DNA of 6,807 nucleotides, taken from positions 1-6,807 of the forward strand of contig CAYVJW010000088.1 of the NCBI GenBank assembly GCA_964451885.1, given 5' to 3'. This DNA is from CAYVJW01 sp964451885 (GTDB taxonomy: Bacteria > Patescibacteriota > Gracilibacteria > UBA4473). The first letter of the stretch is position 1. Each line of letters begins with the position of its first letter. Shown here piece by piece: positions 4,261 through 6,807 of the stretch. The notes beneath the pieces are model-generated. The model worked only from the letters and a program-made list of their open reading frames with translations. It had not been told where the DNA came from and searched no databases. The position numbers were made by a program, and so were the translations under genes.

Positions 4261-6672
4261 ATGCCCCCTAAAAAATCCCCAAAGAAAAAACGAATTCCCA
4301 AACTTCAAAAACCCGAGGGAATGACCATTGAACTATGGCAAATAGCCCTTCGAGTACAAGACGGAGAGGAAAAGACGTTTGCAATAAAAAATGTTGGTGA
4401 TCATCCCGTGTTTTCTGATTTTGAAGTACAAGATCTTGATGCGAAACAAAGCTACAAAGTAGCCATTCGCAGTAAAGACATTGGATTGAATTATTGTGCT
4501 TGTAATGACTTTTCAACCAATACTTTAGGAACATGCCAACATATCGAACATGTCCTTTTTAAACTCAAAAAGAAGCGAAGAAATGCAAAGATTTTTAAAG
4601 AAGGCTACACACCTCCCTACTCTTCCGTATTTTTAAAGTACGGAGAAGAACGAAAGGTAATGTTTCGTATCGGTTCAGTTAATGCGGATAAAATTCGAAT
4701 AATCACTTCTGAATTTTTTGATGAAAAACTCCAAATTCGATTGGATGCCATCGATCACTTTGAAAAGTTTATAGAAGATATTACTAAACTCGATCCGGAC
4801 TTTCGATGTTATCACGATGCACTGGACTACATTATCGAAGTTCGGGATACACAGAAACGAAAGCAACAACTGGATCAAAAATATAACCTAGAATTTGAGC
4901 CAACAGTTCTAGATGATTTATTAAAAGTAAAACTCTATCCCTATCAAAAAGAATGTGTACTTTTTGCGGCCAATGCTGGAAGATGTTTGATAGCCGATGA
5001 CATGGGTCTGGGAAAAACTATTCAGTCGATTGGAATTTCCGAATTGCTCAAAAGAGAAATGGGCATTGAAAAAGTACTCATCATCTGTCCCACTTCCCTT
5101 AAGTACCAATGGAAATACGAAATCGAAAAATTTACCCATAATCCTGATATTACGGTTATAGAGGGACCGTGGCTTAAACGAAGAGAACAGTACAAAACCG
5201 CTGGGTTTTATTCAATTGTTTCGTATCATATGGCAGTTAACGACCAGGACGCCATAAAGAAGTTTGCGCCAGACTGTATTATTTTGGATGAAGCGCAGAA
5301 AATAAAAAATGTACAAACAAAGACTGCTCAACAGATCAAAAAGATTTTTTCTCCGTATGGCCTCATTCTCACGGGAACTCCCCTTGAGAACCGATTAGAA
5401 GAACTTCATTCTATTTTGGAATTTATTAATCCCTTCCGTCTTGGGCCATTATTTCGTTTTCTGGATACCCATCAAATAACCGATGATCACGGAAAAGTAA
5501 CCGGATATAAAGATCTGCACAAAATCAAAGAAATGTTGACTCCCGTAATGATCAGAAGGACAAAAGATGATGTACTCAAGCAACTTCCCGAACGAACGGA
5601 CAAAAACTTCTTTGTCCCTATGACGGATGAGCAAATGGAGGTTCATTCTGAATACCAAGATATGGTAGCACGATTGGTAAGTAAGTGGAGACGACAGAAA
5701 TTTTTATCGGAAAAAGATCGGCAACGACTTTTGATCGGCCTCAATTGTATGCGGATGGTGAGTGACAGTACTTTTATTCTGGATCAGAAAACAAGATTTG
5801 ATACAAAGATCAGTGAACTTTTTACGTTGCTGGACAGCACGTTGGTAAACAAAAATGAAAAAGTAGTGATATTCAGCCAGTGGGTACGCATGACTGGATT
5901 GGTGGCCGAAGAGCTGGAGAATCGGGGAATTAAATATGCGCATTTACATGGAGGCGTTCCCAGTAAAAAACGAGGTGAATTGATGACTACCTTTCGTGAA
6001 GATACGGATTGCCAGATTTTTCTTTCTACTGATGCAGGGGGGATAGGATTAAATCTGCAAACAGCATCTCTGGTCGTAAATCTGGACTGTCCGTGGAATC
6101 CGGCTGTTTTGGAACAACGTATTGCTCGGGTACATCGATTGGGGCAGGACAAGCCAGTTTTTGTCGCCAATTTTATTTCCAAAGGTTCGATTGAGGAAAG
6201 CATTATGCAGTTAGTGCAGTTCAAGAAGTCTGTATTTGCAGGAGTTTTGGATGATGGGGAAAATAATGTGTTTATGGGAGATAGCAAGTTCAAACAATTT
6301 ATGAAAACAGTAGAGACTGTAGCGGATGCTACGGCTGAAGTAGAAGAGGAGGTAAAGAAAGAAGCTAGAAGTGCCGTTGAGGTTAAAATTCCAGTTGTAG
6401 AGGCAACAAAAGATGTTTCTGAAAAAGAAATCTCCGATCATCAAAAACAGCATAAAGCCGATATTCAGGATTTATTCAGTACAGGGATTCAGTTTTTGGA
6501 AAAACTAGGAACGACTATTTCCAAATCGGAATCACCAAAAGCAGTGTTATCTTCTTTTGTAGAGAAGGATAAAAAGACGGGAAAATCTTTTGTGAAGATT
6601 CCAGTGGATGATGAGATGATTGATCAAGCTGGAAAAGCTTTGGTTGGTTTTTTGGAGATATTGAAAAAATAA
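4261..6672 (+). CDS. SWIM zinc-finger SNF2-family helicase/ATPase
   Basis: The 803-residue protein has a basic N-terminus (PPKKSPKKKR) followed by a SWIM zinc finger: C79-x-C81 and C92-x-H94. The SF2 Snf2-type motor then has all its motifs. These are motif I DDMGLGKT (246-253, Walker A K252), Ia ICPTSLKYQW (275-284), II DEAQ (343-346), III LTGTP (370-374), IV KVVIFSQW (534-541), V STDAGGIGLNLQTA (589-602) and VI QRIARVHRLGQ (619-629, the usual arginines present). An acidic, helix-prone stretch (about 683-735) precedes a C-terminal tail (about 735-803, LFSTGIQFLEKLG...KTGKSFVKIPV) that I recall in other bacterial SWIM-SNF2 proteins. Such motors translocate on double-stranded DNA and remodel protein-DNA complexes using ATP; the specific role is unknown. 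ATG 4261 is kept because the KPEGM segment just after it looks family-conserved. No Shine-Dalgarno precedes it. It is divergent from the SEC-C unit. It appears intact. Confidence 0.93.
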   Translation: MPPKKSPKKKRIPKLQKPEGMTIELWQIALRVQDGEEKTFAIKNVGDHPVFSDFEVQDLDAKQSYKVAIRSKDIGLNYCACNDFSTNTLGTCQHIEHVLFKLKKKRRNAKIFKEGYTPPYSSVFLKYGEERKVMFRIGSVNADKIRIITSEFFDEKLQIRLDAIDHFEKFIEDITKLDPDFRCYHDALDYIIEVRDTQKRKQQLDQKYNLEFEPTVLDDLLKVKLYPYQKECVLFAANAGRCLIADDMGLGKTIQSIGISELLKREMGIEKVLIICPTSLKYQWKYEIEKFTHNPDITVIEGPWLKRREQYKTAGFYSIVSYHMAVNDQDAIKKFAPDCIILDEAQKIKNVQTKTAQQIKKIFSPYGLILTGTPLENRLEELHSILEFINPFRLGPLFRFLDTHQITDDHGKVTGYKDLHKIKEMLTPVMIRRTKDDVLKQLPERTDKNFFVPMTDEQMEVHSEYQDMVARLVSKWRRQKFLSEKDRQRLLIGLNCMRMVSDSTFILDQKTRFDTKISELFTLLDSTLVNKNEKVVIFSQWVRMTGLVAEELENRGIKYAHLHGGVPSKKRGELMTTFREDTDCQIFLSTDAGGIGLNLQTASLVVNLDCPWNPAVLEQRIARVHRLGQDKPVFVANFISKGSIEESIMQLVQFKKSVFAGVLDDGENNVFMGDSKFKQFMKTVETVADATAEVEEEVKKEARSAVEVKIPVVEATKDVSEKEISDHQKQHKADIQDLFSTGIQFLEKLGTTISKSESPKAVLSSFVEKDKKTGKSFVKIPVDDEMIDQAGKALVGFLEILKK

Positions 6673-6682
6673 TATCATAAGG

Positions 6683-6782
6683 GTAGAGTAGGGAGATAGC
6701 GCTTTGGCTCAAAGGCTGAGTTTCCCCCCCTCTCATCAAACCGTACGTGAGGCAATCTGTCCAAAGTTAGGGGGACGGCCTC
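6683..6782 (-). mobile_element. 3' end of a second group II intron (domain VI and an atypical domain V)
   Basis: Read on the minus strand, CCTCACGTACGGTTT (6752 down to 6738) matches the 3' strand of domain V as in Lactococcus Ll.LtrB (ACGTACGGTTC). A hairpin follows. GAG-GGGGGGA (6732-6723) pairs with the strand TCTCCCT, then an unpaired A at 6689, then CTC (6688-6686), ending TAC at 6683. The end CTCCCTACTCTAC closely parallels the Ll.LtrB 3' end, with the branch A seventh from the 3' boundary. The 5' strand of domain V is not canonical: the nearest match is GAGGCCGT (6782-6775), one base longer than GAGCCGT and separated by an oversized insert. The intron lies 10 bases after the helicase stop codon and antisense to it. 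Any reverse transcriptase would be beyond the right edge. Confidence 0.6.
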
Positions 6783-6807
6783 TGATTTTCCCAGAATTCA
6801 GGAGGAG

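Noticed and set aside
5784..6293. Minus-strand frame of 169 codons inside the helicase gene
   Set aside because: Shadow of the conserved helicase motifs V and VI on the + strand; composition is not protein-like.

Overview
The window reads as accessory DNA from an AT-rich bacterium. It is AT-rich overall, most start codons lack a clear Shine-Dalgarno sequence, and the standard code fits: the conserved genes have no in-frame TGA and one small ORF ends in TGA. The gene content suggests anaerobic or micro-aerobic life (a superoxide reductase next to a ferritin-like protein). It also includes a small four-helix membrane protein of a type I associate with Candidate Phyla Radiation (Patescibacteria) genomes. 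The lineage guess is low-confidence inference.

Layout, left to right. Bases 1-53 look like the 3' end of a group II intron on the + strand (end of domain V, then domain VI with a bulged A). Bases 55-362 are a stack of intergenic repeats: a partial palindromic element, a ~43-bp repeat R, and a complete 185-bp palindromic miniature element (A) inserted inside R. On the minus strand follow a two-gene oxidative-stress operon (desulfoferrodoxin, then a bacterioferritin-like protein; 468-1292) and a GC-richer serine O-acetyltransferase gene, cysE (1417-2106). A second, uninterrupted copy of R and a 33-codon orphan reading-frame tail lie just upstream of cysE. A + strand gene for a small membrane protein (2351-2734) is followed by a second palindromic element (B, 2865-3019). 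Element B abuts the stop codon of a minus-strand SEC-C zinc-motif gene, which is preceded by a small unknown gene (3474-3809). After a 451-bp divergent intergenic region comes the largest gene, a SWIM-zinc-finger SNF2-family helicase/ATPase (4261-6672, +). Ten bases after its stop codon lies the 3' end of another group II intron, on the minus strand, running off the right edge.

The genes make sense as small modules: iron and superoxide handling, cysteine precursor synthesis, and a divergent pair of DNA/RNA-associated proteins. They are separated by mobile-element debris. The least ordinary content is the palindromic element family. Two complete copies (A, B) share an internal core and a TAA target duplication. 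Within each element the two arms match each other, although the outer arms differ between elements. For A, an empty site is visible elsewhere in the same window.
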